Source: an uncultured Lachnospiraceae bacterium (lineage in GTDB: Bacteria > Bacillota > Clostridia > Lachnospirales > Lachnospiraceae). Taken from it: a DNA stretch of 64,000 bases. The position numbers were made by a program, and so were the translations under genes. Position 1 is the stretch's first letter. Every line of letters begins with the position of its first letter. Shown here piece after piece: positions 53,381-62,317 of the stretch. Location of the stretch: positions 101,905 to 165,904 of the forward strand of contig CAJTTO010000003.1 of assembly GCA_910579275.1 (NCBI GenBank), written 5' to 3'. The notes beneath the pieces are model-generated. The model ran no database searches and was not told the DNA's origin. It saw only the letters and a program-made list of their open reading frames with translations.

Positions 53381-53758
53381 TTACTTTATTTCCTTTATTT
53401 GCTGCTGATACTTCCCACGAAGTTCATCAAACCAAAACACTTGCTCCTGAAGCGCATGAAATGCTGCTTCATCATGTAATTCCAGTCCGTCAACAAACTG
53501 AAACAGTCTTTGCTGTATTTTATAGTGTTCTTTCGCGTCCCCGCGGTATGCATTGGCAATCCGCATAATCTTTTCAAGGTATTTTGCAGTCTGCCTGTCA
53601 TTTCCCTTTTCAAAAGCATTCTGCAAAAGTTCCATATTGTCAAGCTCCTGTAAATCCGTCACCTTCGCAAATGTGTTTGCCCCAATTGCATAGTATTCTT
53701 CGCCAATCTGAAAAATAAAACTTTTCTTTTCGTAAAGGCTCTCCTTAAAACTGCTCAT
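53381..53758 (-). CDS. Hypothetical protein
   Basis: 125 residues, family not recognised. Predicted to be mostly helical (ALQEQVFWFDELRGKYQQQIKEIK at the end), with a short beta-like N-terminal part (KSFIFQIGEEYYAIGANTFAKV). No signal peptide or membrane segments. Located beside tRNA-Arg, with its own start and ordinary codon usage. Confidence 0.6.
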   Translation of the reverse strand: MSSFKESLYEKKSFIFQIGEEYYAIGANTFAKVTDLQELDNMELLQNAFEKGNDRQTAKYLEKIMRIANAYRGDAKEHYKIQQRLFQFVDGLELHDEAAFHALQEQVFWFDELRGKYQQQIKEIK

Positions 53759-53826
53759 CTGTCTCCTCCATCTGTTCTTCCTTTATGTACAATATAAAAT
53801 TTTACCATTCCGCACATCATTTGTCA

Positions 53827-54639
53827 TCATCTTTTCAGTTTTTTTATATAATCCTTTACTTCATTGTCCGGATTGAGGGACTCACGTATCTTTTGCAGTG
53901 CCTTGTTATATGTCCAATCGTCCATCCTGCATGCACCGGCAAGCATCAAGTTCGCCTCATACGGAAAACAGACAAATGTCTCCGCCATAAGCCATGCCGC
54001 CGCCATCCGGGCGTAATATCCCTGAGGAAATGTCCTGTTTAAAGTATCCAATATTTTTTCAAGATACGGATACTGCGCTTTTGTCCGGACAGATATTTCG
54101 CGATTTGCAGGGTTGTCTTCGATATCTGTCATAGTCACTTTCCTGTTCCTCGGAATTTTTTCGTTATCTGCGCCGTATTTCAGGTACTGGCTTAAAAGCA
54201 GTATCAATGCTGTCCTCACCTCGTATTCTCTGTCCGAGCAAAGGTAAGGCTGTATTTTGTCCCAGACTTCATCACGATACCTGTTGGCAAAGGAAAATGA
54301 ATTGCAAAAGCTGTCACAGACAGACCAGTTATCAATATATGGAATAAATTCCGCCAGATATTCCAGTCCTTCTGTGCAGGGAATGCCCCCTTGCGCCGTC
54401 CCGTAACCGATAATCATTCCACGAAGCATGGTTTCCTCAAAATAAATATCCTCGTATTCCATGCCATGGTTGCCAACCTCACTGCGCCAGTCCTTTTTTA
54501 CAATATCCTTTGCAATCTTTCTGAGCTTCGGCAGCCTTACCCCTATAAGGGGCTTCGCCCCGGGGATAAGACCTGCCGAAAATTCTTTATACTTTAAATC
54601 GGCAAACTGTACCAGTATATTTCTAATTTCTTCTCTCAT
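53827..54639 (-). CDS. DNA alkylation repair enzyme, AlkD family
   Basis: 270 residues, all-helical HEAT-like repeats. AlkD hallmarks are GVRLPKLRKIAKDI, EETMLRGMIIGYG, IDNWSVCDSFCNSF, YEVRTALILLLSQY, and GYYARMAAAWLMAETFV. The family flips out alkylated bases such as 3-methyladenine. It directly follows leuA (3-bp gap), so it is likely co-transcribed with the LeuA-AraC gene, with no obvious functional link. Confidence 0.88.
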   Translation of the reverse strand: MREEIRNILVQFADLKYKEFSAGLIPGAKPLIGVRLPKLRKIAKDIVKKDWRSEVGNHGMEYEDIYFEETMLRGMIIGYGTAQGGIPCTEGLEYLAEFIPYIDNWSVCDSFCNSFSFANRYRDEVWDKIQPYLCSDREYEVRTALILLLSQYLKYGADNEKIPRNRKVTMTDIEDNPANREISVRTKAQYPYLEKILDTLNRTFPQGYYARMAAAWLMAETFVCFPYEANLMLAGACRMDDWTYNKALQKIRESLNPDNEVKDYIKKLKR

Positions 54640-54641
54640 GT

Positions 54642-56651
54642 CTATGCTTCGCTTCTCGTTTCCTGCCCGCCTTTTCTATACTGAACCGGCGTCATTCCCA
54701 TTTTCTTCTTAAAAATCCGGTTAAAATGTTCCACATTGGGATAGCCCACTGCCATCGCCACATTTTCGACTGTCATATTGCCATTTCGGAGCAATGTTTT
54801 CGCCTTCTTCAGACGAATGCTTATCACAATATCCCCAAAAGTCTTTCCGGACTTTTCATGAATATATTTGCTCAGGTAAGGCTCTGACAGATGAAAATGT
54901 TCTGCGACGTCACTCAGCGCAATTGCCTGATAATTTGCCTGCAGGTAATTCATTATCTCCATCAGGCGTTCATCCTGACGTGCCGCGTTTTCGCAAATCT
55001 GCGGAAGTTTATTGACGCTCACACAAAGCGCGTGGATAGATGCCTTGATGATATCGTCATCCATACCGACTCCCCAGAACTTTTCGCCGTTGCAGGTGAC
55101 ACTTACATAGGCAATCGCCTTGGAGGATGAACCTTTTGTAAGCGCGTGTTCCTCATAATCAGACAGCTGGTAGCTGACGCCAAAATATTGCTTTATTGTA
55201 TTACTGACTGCATCCAGACGTCCGTTTCCATTTGCATCCACAGTTGTCTTTTTGTCCCCGCAGACAATCACCGACTCTGCCATAATGCCGTCTATCTGCT
55301 TGAAATGACACTCGCTAATCTGAAACAGTGGCGTGTTGTCGACATAGTTTTCGCAGAAAATGTCGTAGACCCATTGCGGCGAGAGTACTTTATGTTCCTG
55401 ATCCGATACATCTTTCACAAGATAACCGACCTCCTCGCGCATTGCATAAGGAAGGGATATCCCATAATTCTGTTTCAGAATATAGTTCACGCCGCCCTTT
55501 CCTGACTGGCTGTTGATACGAATTACATCCGCATCATAATTTCTTCCCACATCTTTGGGGTCAACAGGAAGATATGGCACTGTCCACTTGTCGGTATTTT
55601 TTTCCTCTCTCCACTGCATCCCCTTCGCGATGGCATCCTGATGCGATCCGGAAAATGCCGTAAACACAAGATCTCCTGAATATGGCTGTCTCTCATGCAC
55701 ACTCATGCGCGTAAAGGTTTCATACTTCTCCCTGATTTCTGACATGTTTGAAAAGTCAAGTTTCGGATCCACGCCGTGGGAGAACATATTCATCGCCACA
55801 GTGACAAGGTCAACATTCCCTGTCCGCTCCCCATTTCCAAAGAGCGTTCCCTCTACACGATCCGCGCCGGCAAGGATGCTCAGCTCGGCGTCACATACTC
55901 CACATCCGCGGTCATTGTGAGGATGCACCGAAAGCACCACCGCATCCCTGTACTTCAAGTTTTTGTGAATATATTCCACCTGTGTTGCAAACACATGCGG
56001 CATCGCATTCTCAACAGTCGTCGGAATATTGATAATCGCTTTTTTGTCTGCTGTCGGCTGCCAGATATCAAGCACGGCATTGCATACCTCAACCGCATAG
56101 TCCACTTCCGTGCCATGGAAACTCTCAGGACTGTACTCAAACGAAAAATTACCGTCAGTCTCCGACGCAAGTTTCTTTAAAAGTTCCGCGCCGTCCGTTG
56201 CAATCTTCTTAATCTCCTCCTTGCTCTTCCGAAATACCTGCTCCCTCTGTGCGACCGAGGTGGAATTATAGAGATGTATCACGGCATGGGGCGCTCCCTG
56301 AACCGCTTCAAACGTTTTTTTGATAATGTGCTCCCTTGCCTGTGTGAGCACCTGCACAGTCACATCATCCGGTATCATATTGCGCTCAATCAAGGCGCGC
56401 ATAAACTCATATTCTGTCTCTGACGCCGCCGGGAATCCAACCTCGATTTCCTTAAATCCAATCTCCACAAGCATGTCAAAAAACTGTAATTTTTCATCCA
56501 GACTCATCGGTTCTATCAATGCCTGATTTCCATCCCTCAAGTCGACAGAGCACCATACGGGCGGTACTGTGACGGCATCCTTTTTGACCCAGTCATATGT
56601 ACAGACTGGCGGTAAAAAATATGACTTTTCGTACTTTGCTGCATTTTTCAT
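54642..56651 (-). CDS. leuA: 2-isopropylmalate synthase fused to an AraC-type DNA-binding domain
   Basis: 669 residues. Residues about 1-400 are the catalytic barrel of the LeuA2 type: SVDLRDGNQALIEPM with the active-site Asp/Arg and the metal HPHNDRG near 243-248. Residues about 430-550 are the leucine-binding C-terminal domain (ALTKGSSSKAIAYVSVTCNG). Residues about 562-663 are a complete AraC two-helix-turn-helix domain (LSDVAEHFHLSEPYLSKYIH and VAMAVGYPNVEHFNRIFKKKMG, end TPVQYRKG). Start at 56651 follows GGGAGG. A T-box precedes it. The fused domain could make the enzyme a leucine-responsive regulator. Confidence 0.95.
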   Translation of the reverse strand: MKNAAKYEKSYFLPPVCTYDWVKKDAVTVPPVWCSVDLRDGNQALIEPMSLDEKLQFFDMLVEIGFKEIEVGFPAASETEYEFMRALIERNMIPDDVTVQVLTQAREHIIKKTFEAVQGAPHAVIHLYNSTSVAQREQVFRKSKEEIKKIATDGAELLKKLASETDGNFSFEYSPESFHGTEVDYAVEVCNAVLDIWQPTADKKAIINIPTTVENAMPHVFATQVEYIHKNLKYRDAVVLSVHPHNDRGCGVCDAELSILAGADRVEGTLFGNGERTGNVDLVTVAMNMFSHGVDPKLDFSNMSEIREKYETFTRMSVHERQPYSGDLVFTAFSGSHQDAIAKGMQWREEKNTDKWTVPYLPVDPKDVGRNYDADVIRINSQSGKGGVNYILKQNYGISLPYAMREEVGYLVKDVSDQEHKVLSPQWVYDIFCENYVDNTPLFQISECHFKQIDGIMAESVIVCGDKKTTVDANGNGRLDAVSNTIKQYFGVSYQLSDYEEHALTKGSSSKAIAYVSVTCNGEKFWGVGMDDDIIKASIHALCVSVNKLPQICENAARQDERLMEIMNYLQANYQAIALSDVAEHFHLSEPYLSKYIHEKSGKTFGDIVISIRLKKAKTLLRNGNMTVENVAMAVGYPNVEHFNRIFKKKMGMTPVQYRKGGQETRSEA

Positions 56652-56716
56652 GTTCAAATCCTCCCATTCTCCTGTTATTCTTTCAATTCCTATATTCCGG
56701 TAATGAAAAAGTCAGT

Positions 56717-56974
56717 CGAAAAAGTCCTCCGACTCCACAACATCACCGTTGTAGAGACGAAAGACTTCTATATATCCTCATATATTCTTTCGCGGTACCA
56801 CTCTACTTCATGTTAAAACATGCACTCACCAGCACTATCATGCCTACCCCGGATAACGGTGGGAAACCGCCGCGTCCTACTGACAATCTGTCATTGCCTG
56901 TTCAGACACAGAGCTCCAAGACGAGTTCACCGAACTTTGCATACTGCCTCGCACCAAGCGGCAGCTCTCTGAAA
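56717..56974 (-). promoter_or_regulatory. T-box leader of leuA, leucine (CUC) specific
   Basis: The core AGAGTGGTACCGCG (56791-56804, minus strand) is the universal T-box sequence that pairs with the tRNA CCA end. Upstream is stem I with GGTGCGAGGCAG and the specifier stretch GTGAACTCG, giving specifier codon CUC at 56923-56925, which is leucine. A terminator hairpin (AAGTC...GGACTT, followed by TTTTT, about 56717-56768) ends the leader. Uncharged tRNA-Leu should permit read-through into leuA. The mobile element at 56977 touches its 5' edge. Confidence 0.9.
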
Positions 56975-56976
56975 TG

Positions 56977-57113
56977 GTTACTGTTCACTCCGTTCCAGTA
57001 ACAGGCAAAAATCCGTGCAAAAATTTGCTTCGCAAATGGATTTTTGCTTTTCATGCTGTACGTTTTTTCATGGAATACGCAGTTTGGCGCATTCCTGACC
57101 TGTGAACAGTAAC
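56977..57113. mobile_element. Structured MITE-like element, copy B (137 bp) upstream of the leuA T-box
   Basis: 12-bp perfect inverted ends GTTACTGTTCAC / GTGAACAGTAAC, flanked by perfect 8-bp direct repeats CTGAAATG (56969-56976 and 57114-57121). Inside: GTTACTG with internal CAGTAAC (56996-57002); stem GCAAAAATCC/GGATTTTTGC (57005-57047) holding bulge TGCAAAAA and hairpin TTTGC-TTC-GCAAA; stem GGAATACGC/GCGCATTCC (57072-57095). No coding potential. The remaining 57122-57241 holds AT-rich DNA, presumably with the leuA promoter. Confidence 0.92.
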
Positions 57114-57241
57114 CTGAAATGCTCTATACAGCTACTATTCCTTTTCATCGCCATTTCTTTTTACTTGTGGTTCTATGGTATCATTATTTTGACAAGATTA
57201 CAATAATTAAAATTAATCATTTTTATTGATTATTTTTATCA

Positions 57242-59071
57242 TCATGCTAATGTCAGTCCCAGATACCCCTCCTGACAATCCCAATTCTTCCATTTGTCAG
57301 GGAGCAGAACCATGCCGCCCTTATTTCCGGCATATGCAAGAGTAGTCCCTGTTCGTGTAAGAAGTTCCGGCAAGATGTTCTCAAGTGATTCTTCTTTAAG
57401 GGTAGTTTCCACAACATGAAGCCTGCTGCCTTCAACGCGGTACATCAGTACTGCCTTTCGCATAACTTTGCCCGCAGTTTCCCTTGAAAGCATAAGCGTC
57501 TGCCCATTACAAAATGCATTCTCCTTAATGGCATAGGCAAGCGCTTCTTCTCCCCACTCCACATACCCTTCCTGCTGAAAGAAACCATCACGGACTGCCT
57601 TATATTCCTTTCCGTCCGCAAGAGATACGTTCCATTGTCCAAGCATTTCCGAAGGCTTGGGCACATTCATCGTTTGTTCTGCTGCTTTCAGACAGTTGCT
57701 CTGGTTATCTGAAATGGCTGTCTTTCTGGTGCATCCTCTGTTAAAAATCCAACAAGGACTCTCACAAAACGCTTCCACAAATCCCAGCCTTTTATAATAC
57801 TCCTGTAATTCTTTGTCAGACGGCTGCAAAACAAGCGGCTCTTGATACTTAGCAGCGGCATGTCTTAATATTTCCGCCGCATAACCTTTCCCCCTGTACG
57901 CAGGCAGGGTCGCAACCGCATAGACATATCTGGCTTGGCGCTTCTCCCCATTTATGGTTATCCATGCCGGAAGGAAGCTTGCCATGGAAACGGGATGCCC
58001 ATTTTCATATATCACAAGCATATTGTCATTCTTAAAACAATTTTCCATATACAAATTAATATACAAAATGTCATCCCCGAAACAGCTTTGCCATATGCCG
58101 GCAACATCTGCCTTGTCACGTTCAGATGCAAAAACAACATGGCTTTCCACTGCGTCATACTTCCGGAACAGGATGTCTGGGTAATACGATAATTTTGCTT
58201 TTCGAAGCCCCGGATCACCTGTGTCCTCCTCACGGTTCACAAACATGAACTGCTGCGCCTCATGCAGCACAAACTGCTGGTTTATCATAGGATACGCACC
58301 CTGCAAATCCGGAAACGCCTTTTCAAAGTGCACAACAAACGTATCTTTATTCAGCGGCTCCCCGATTGTAAACGCCACTATCTTTCCGCTTTTGTACAAG
58401 ACCCCGCCTTTCAGATTGAGTACGCCAAAATGGGCAAAGGCAATATCCAGAACCCCCATCTCCTGTTCCATCTCTTCGTTCCACTTGTCGGAACGCATAG
58501 AAATCCACTCTTTTGCCATTTTCCTGCATTCTGTTATGTTGTCTTTCGACATTTCTTCATAACTCCAGTCACCGTCATCCATAAAACGTGCAATGTGGTT
58601 TCTCTTTCCATGAAGTTTTTTCCCTCTCAATAAAGAAAGTTTTTCCACACTGTATACGTAATCAAACCGGTTTCTGTCAGGGGTTATTTCAAATTCTCCC
58701 GGAAACCATTCCGTCAGTTTCATACGGTTGTTTTCATCAACAGGAAAGAGCCCTAGGCGATGTCCGTGGACACTGCAGATTCCTTTCAATAATTCTATCG
58801 CTGCCTTTTTGTCCCCGTTTCCAAACGGGAAGGAATATTTATAATTCATCTGTTCCTTATATCGTATTACTCCACAGTCATGTACCTTTCCGACCTGTAC
58901 ACCATATACCCCTGCCCAGATAAAGTTATTGGCAAAAGTATATTCACACGCGCCCAGATTGTCCTCCTTTAGCTTCTCGTCTATCCAGTCCTTGTCATCC
59001 AATGTTATCGGATGAAAAATAAGCTTTTCCTGCTCTAGCATTTGGGTTCCCATCCTGTTTTCTGATATCAT
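57242..59071 (-). CDS. Double acyltransferase (DUF2156 + GNAT) protein
   Basis: 609 residues. Residues about 15-310 match the DUF2156/aminoacyl-transfer fold (LRGKKLHGKRNHIARF and AYPMINQQFV are typical). Residues about 310-455 are a GNAT acetyltransferase with the acetyl-CoA loop LPAYRGKGYAAEIL and KRLGFVEAFC. A third C-terminal part (about 490-609) is beta-rich and resembles the C-terminal domain of Eis-like proteins. ATG at 59071 directly abuts the pspA stop; the ATG at 59041 is an alternative. Substrates unknown. Confidence 0.8.
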   Translation of the reverse strand: MISENRMGTQMLEQEKLIFHPITLDDKDWIDEKLKEDNLGACEYTFANNFIWAGVYGVQVGKVHDCGVIRYKEQMNYKYSFPFGNGDKKAAIELLKGICSVHGHRLGLFPVDENNRMKLTEWFPGEFEITPDRNRFDYVYSVEKLSLLRGKKLHGKRNHIARFMDDGDWSYEEMSKDNITECRKMAKEWISMRSDKWNEEMEQEMGVLDIAFAHFGVLNLKGGVLYKSGKIVAFTIGEPLNKDTFVVHFEKAFPDLQGAYPMINQQFVLHEAQQFMFVNREEDTGDPGLRKAKLSYYPDILFRKYDAVESHVVFASERDKADVAGIWQSCFGDDILYINLYMENCFKNDNMLVIYENGHPVSMASFLPAWITINGEKRQARYVYAVATLPAYRGKGYAAEILRHAAAKYQEPLVLQPSDKELQEYYKRLGFVEAFCESPCWIFNRGCTRKTAISDNQSNCLKAAEQTMNVPKPSEMLGQWNVSLADGKEYKAVRDGFFQQEGYVEWGEEALAYAIKENAFCNGQTLMLSRETAGKVMRKAVLMYRVEGSRLHVVETTLKEESLENILPELLTRTGTTLAYAGNKGGMVLLPDKWKNWDCQEGYLGLTLA

Positions 59072-59072
59072 T

Positions 59073-59744
59073 TTATATGCCGCCGTTCATTTCCCTCATA
59101 AGTCTCTGTAACTCTGCATCCACGGCCTGATTGGTCTCAAGCTCTGCAAACTCGTCTTTGGCAAACACGGTCTCACCTGACATTTCTGCAAACGCTTCTG
59201 CCCTTGCTTCCTTATCCGCAACCTTGCGCTCCATCTTATCCAGTTTCGACAATGCACTGTTTGGATCGGTATTTGTCATTGCCGTCGCCACATTTTCTGT
59301 CGCTTCTGCCATTTTTGCCCGCGCTATGAGCATATTCTGCCGCTGCCTTGCCTCCTCAAGCTTTTGCCTGAGCACCTCGACTCTGGATCGAAGTTCGCTT
59401 GTCTGGGCGGCTATCTGGTCATATGACGCCTGAAGCGCCTGTACATTCTTGTCCACTTCGACCTTGGACGTCAATGCCTTTCTGGCAAGCTCTTCGTTTC
59501 CTGCATTGATTGCCAGCTTTGCCTTGTCTTCCCATTCCTTGGAATTTCGCTTCGCATTTTCGAGCTGCGCGTATGCCTGCTTTTCACTTGCCATAGCCTG
59601 CCCAAGCGCTTCTGTCGCGTCACGAACCTGTTCTTCCATATCAATAATTATCTGCTTTACCATCTTTTCAGGGTCTTCTGCCCTGTCCAACAAATCATTG
59701 ATATTTGCTTTTAGTATGTCTGAAATCTTATTAAATATTGACAT
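59073..59744 (-). CDS. Phage shock protein A / IM30 family protein
   Basis: 223 residues, nearly all alpha-helical coiled coil, beginning MSIFNKISDILKANINDLLDRAEDPEKM, the usual PspA/IM30 N-terminal membrane-binding helix. The family forms ESCRT-III-like membrane-protecting polymers. The start follows AAAGAGGG. It is translationally adjacent to the acyltransferase gene at 57242 (1-bp gap) and divergent from comFB. Confidence 0.93.
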   Translation of the reverse strand: MSIFNKISDILKANINDLLDRAEDPEKMVKQIIIDMEEQVRDATEALGQAMASEKQAYAQLENAKRNSKEWEDKAKLAINAGNEELARKALTSKVEVDKNVQALQASYDQIAAQTSELRSRVEVLRQKLEEARQRQNMLIARAKMAEATENVATAMTNTDPNSALSKLDKMERKVADKEARAEAFAEMSGETVFAKDEFAELETNQAVDAELQRLMREMNGGI

Positions 59745-59893
59745 TTCGATTCCCTCTTTCGATTCATTTTTTTGGATATGGCATTTCTGCCAAATTAACT
59801 TTGTGGTTTACTCGTATTTCCGTCAATAATCAACACATTTTTCATAACTTTCGCACAAAAATGCAAAAAATTGTAAAAATCCCAAAAATTGTA

Positions 59894-59922
59894 TTGATTA
59901 TATGACATTTTTGTACTATCAT
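59894..59922 (+). promoter_or_regulatory. SigmaA-type promoter of the comFB-like gene
   Basis: TTGATT (59894-59899) and TATCAT (59917-59922), 17-bp spacing, about 50 bp before the start codon; the ribosome site is AGGAGGCAGGAG. Confidence 0.6.
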
Positions 59923-59975
59923 ATTAGATATAGTTTTATTAAAAAGTTCTAAAAACAGACAAAGGAGGCAGGAGT

Positions 59976-60245
59976 ATGGAAGGCTTAAAAAATATCATGG
60001 AGGATGATGTGGAGTATCAGTTAAACCATCTGCTTCCCACAATGCCGGAAATCTGCGCTTGTGAAAAATGCAGACTGGACATGGCTACCTATGCACTGAA
60101 CAGATTAAAACCCAATTATGTCAGAACGGATACCGGTGCTTTATTTCATAAACTAAATACCTCATCCACACAGGCAAAAACAGAGATTCTAACTGCTGTT
60201 GTGACAGCAATCAATACAATCGGTGCACATCCGCATCATGACTAA
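59976..60245 (+). CDS. ComFB-family protein
   Basis: 89 residues. The signature is CACEKCRLDMATYALNRLKP followed by NYVRTDTGALFHKL. ComFB domains are linked to late competence in Bacillus, and some cyanobacterial members have been reported to bind cyclic di-nucleotides. It is a lone gene in its own unit, with a promoter and a terminator. Confidence 0.88.
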   Translation: MEGLKNIMEDDVEYQLNHLLPTMPEICACEKCRLDMATYALNRLKPNYVRTDTGALFHKLNTSSTQAKTEILTAVVTAINTIGAHPHHD

Positions 60246-60246
60246 G

Positions 60247-60269
60247 AGAGTGTTAACGCACTCTTTTTT
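60247..60269 (+). terminator. Rho-independent terminator of the comFB-like gene
   Basis: AGAGTG and CACTCT stem extended by a wobble pair with a TTAAC-type loop, then a run of six T. It begins 2 bp after the stop codon. Confidence 0.88.
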
Positions 60270-60281
60270 CGTCGTGACGAT

Positions 60282-60932
60282 TCAGATGTTCTTTTTACAG
60301 ATATCATAAAGACAGCATTTCTCACAGTACGGTTTTGTCCTTGCCGTGCAAATCTCGCGCCCATGGTCAACAAGCCTGTGGCAAAAGCTGTTCCCTTCTT
60401 CCGGCGGAATCAATTCCCATAAAATCATCTCCACCTTTTTTGGCTCCTTGATGTTGTCTACCAGTCCCATGCGGTTTGTCAGCCGGATGCAGTGTGTATC
60501 CGTCACAATTGCCGGCTTTCCAAACACATCTCCCATAATAAGGTTTGCACTCTTTCTTCCTACTCCCGGAAGTTTTAACAGCGCTTCGAAATTATCCGGC
60601 ACCTTACAGTCATATGTATCGCGCAGCTCCTTCATACAGGCACTGATGTCCCGCGCTTTGCTGTGTCCCAGCCCGCAAGGTTTGACAATGCGTTCAATAT
60701 CCTCCACATCAGCCTCCGCAATCGCTTCAATCGTCGGATATTTTTCATACAGTCCCTGTACCACCACATTGACCCTTGCATCCGTACACTGCGCCGCCAG
60801 ACGCACACTGACCAGAAGCTTCCACGCTTCATTATAATCAAGTGTGCAGCCCGACTCCGGATATTCCTTTTTGAGACGCGTTATAATTTCGAGTGCGAGC
60901 GCTTTTTTCTTTCTTTTGTTCTTGATTTCCAT
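60282..60932 (-). CDS. nth: Endonuclease III
   Basis: About 216 residues. The helix-hairpin-helix LLKLPGVGRKSANLI with catalytic Lys, the GVVTDTH-like Asp in AIVTDTHCIRL, and the four-Cys [4Fe-4S] loop CTARTKPYCEKCCLYDIC. It removes oxidised pyrimidines and cleaves at abasic sites. I chose the ATG at 60932 (AAGGAAAA before it). Convergent with comFB. Confidence 0.96.
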   Translation of the reverse strand: MEIKNKRKKKALALEIITRLKKEYPESGCTLDYNEAWKLLVSVRLAAQCTDARVNVVVQGLYEKYPTIEAIAEADVEDIERIVKPCGLGHSKARDISACMKELRDTYDCKVPDNFEALLKLPGVGRKSANLIMGDVFGKPAIVTDTHCIRLTNRMGLVDNIKEPKKVEMILWELIPPEEGNSFCHRLVDHGREICTARTKPYCEKCCLYDICKKNI

Positions 60933-61012
60933 TTTTCCTTCCCAATCCTGAAGACAGCCTGCCGGCTCCTTTCCACACACCAACCGACCTATTTTTCCGA
61001 TTGCACATCATT

Positions 61013-62275
61013 TTAATTCTTCAAATTTTCCCTGTAGAACTGCTTAAACTCCTCATATCCCTCGGCGGCAAGCTGTTCCTTTTGGAATTTCTTATTTTTA
61101 TTCATGCGTGCCACAAGTACTTGTGTGCCATCCTGCCGCTCCCTCTGTGCCTCTGCAATAATCTCGCAGAGCCTGTCGCCGGATACACCTTTCTCAATCA
61201 AGTATACTATCTTTTTGTTTTGGTTCGGCACCTTGAATCCGCTCTCCATCAGAATCAGAATAATGCGCTCAAAACCGATGGAAAAGCCGCACGCGGGCAC
61301 ATCCTTTCCCGTAAACCTGCCAACCATCTTGTCATAGCGTCCGCCGCCGCCACAGCTTATGCCGAGTTCCGGCATCATGATTTCAAAGATTGTTCCTGTA
61401 TAATAAGACATACCACGCACTAAAGTCGGGTCAAAGACAAGCCGGAAGCAGTCGTCTTTTGTAGCATTGACGCTCTCGATAATCTCACGAAATCCGGTCT
61501 TGACATCCTCGTCAAGAAATCCGGTCATTTTTTCCTCAATAAAGGACAGCGTATCTTCCGACGCGTTCATGTCACGGAACAGTGCAAGGTATTTTTCAAC
61601 GCTGGCGCTGTCGTATCCGTTCGCAGTCAATTCGCGCTCCACACCTTCCACGCCAATTTTGTCCATCTTGTCTAACGTGATAAACACATCATCATAATCT
61701 TTTTCGTCAAAACCGCTGTAAGCTGCCATTGCCTTGAGGAGTCTGCGGTCATTTATCCGAATCTGAAAATTTCCGAATCCCAGCCTTCCCAGTGTGGTAG
61801 TCGTTGCAAGTATCAGCTCGATTTCCGCGAGATTGGACTCCTCGCCCAGTATATCGATATCGCACTGCATAAACTGACGGTATCTGCCTTTCTGCGGCTT
61901 GTCCGCCCGCCATACATTTCCCATTTGTAATGCCTTAAACGGAGAAGGCAGTTCATTAGCATGGTTGGCGTAATATCTCACGAGGGGAACGGTCAAATCA
62001 TAGCGCATTCCAAAGTCCACAACATCGGACTCTGACTGCGCTGTTTCAAGGTTGAGTTTTTCACCTCTTTTTAAAATCTTAAATATGAGTTTTTCATTTT
62101 CGCCTCCCTGTTTGCTGCTGAGATTTTCGATGTTCTCCATACAGGGGGTTTCCATCGGGGTAAATCCGAATTTACCATACGTTTCCTTGATTACATTCAT
62201 CACATAATCACGGATTTGCATTTCATCCGGCATGATATCCTTCATGCCTGTCACGGGCTTTTTGTTCAGTGCCAT
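61013..62275 (-). CDS. hisS: Histidyl-tRNA synthetase
   Basis: 420 residues. Class II motifs: TPMETPCMENIE, motif 2 GNVWRADKPQKGRYRQFMQCDID, the histidine-specific LVRGMSYYTG and GGGGRYDKMVGRF, and motif 3 GFSIGFERI. The length is normal. Slightly upstream of nth (30 bp apart from an extended nth start), same direction. Confidence 0.97.
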   Translation of the reverse strand: MALNKKPVTGMKDIMPDEMQIRDYVMNVIKETYGKFGFTPMETPCMENIENLSSKQGGENEKLIFKILKRGEKLNLETAQSESDVVDFGMRYDLTVPLVRYYANHANELPSPFKALQMGNVWRADKPQKGRYRQFMQCDIDILGEESNLAEIELILATTTTLGRLGFGNFQIRINDRRLLKAMAAYSGFDEKDYDDVFITLDKMDKIGVEGVERELTANGYDSASVEKYLALFRDMNASEDTLSFIEEKMTGFLDEDVKTGFREIIESVNATKDDCFRLVFDPTLVRGMSYYTGTIFEIMMPELGISCGGGGRYDKMVGRFTGKDVPACGFSIGFERIILILMESGFKVPNQNKKIVYLIEKGVSGDRLCEIIAEAQRERQDGTQVLVARMNKNKKFQKEQLAAEGYEEFKQFYRENLKN

Positions 62276-62317
62276 AGCTGTACCTCATCTCTCCATCTTT
62301 ATTGTATCATGTATTTT

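Noticed and set aside
56977..57113. Element B as part of the T-box itself.
   Set aside because: The T-box parts (stem I, specifier, core, terminator) are complete between 56717 and 56974 and the element has its own ends and duplication.
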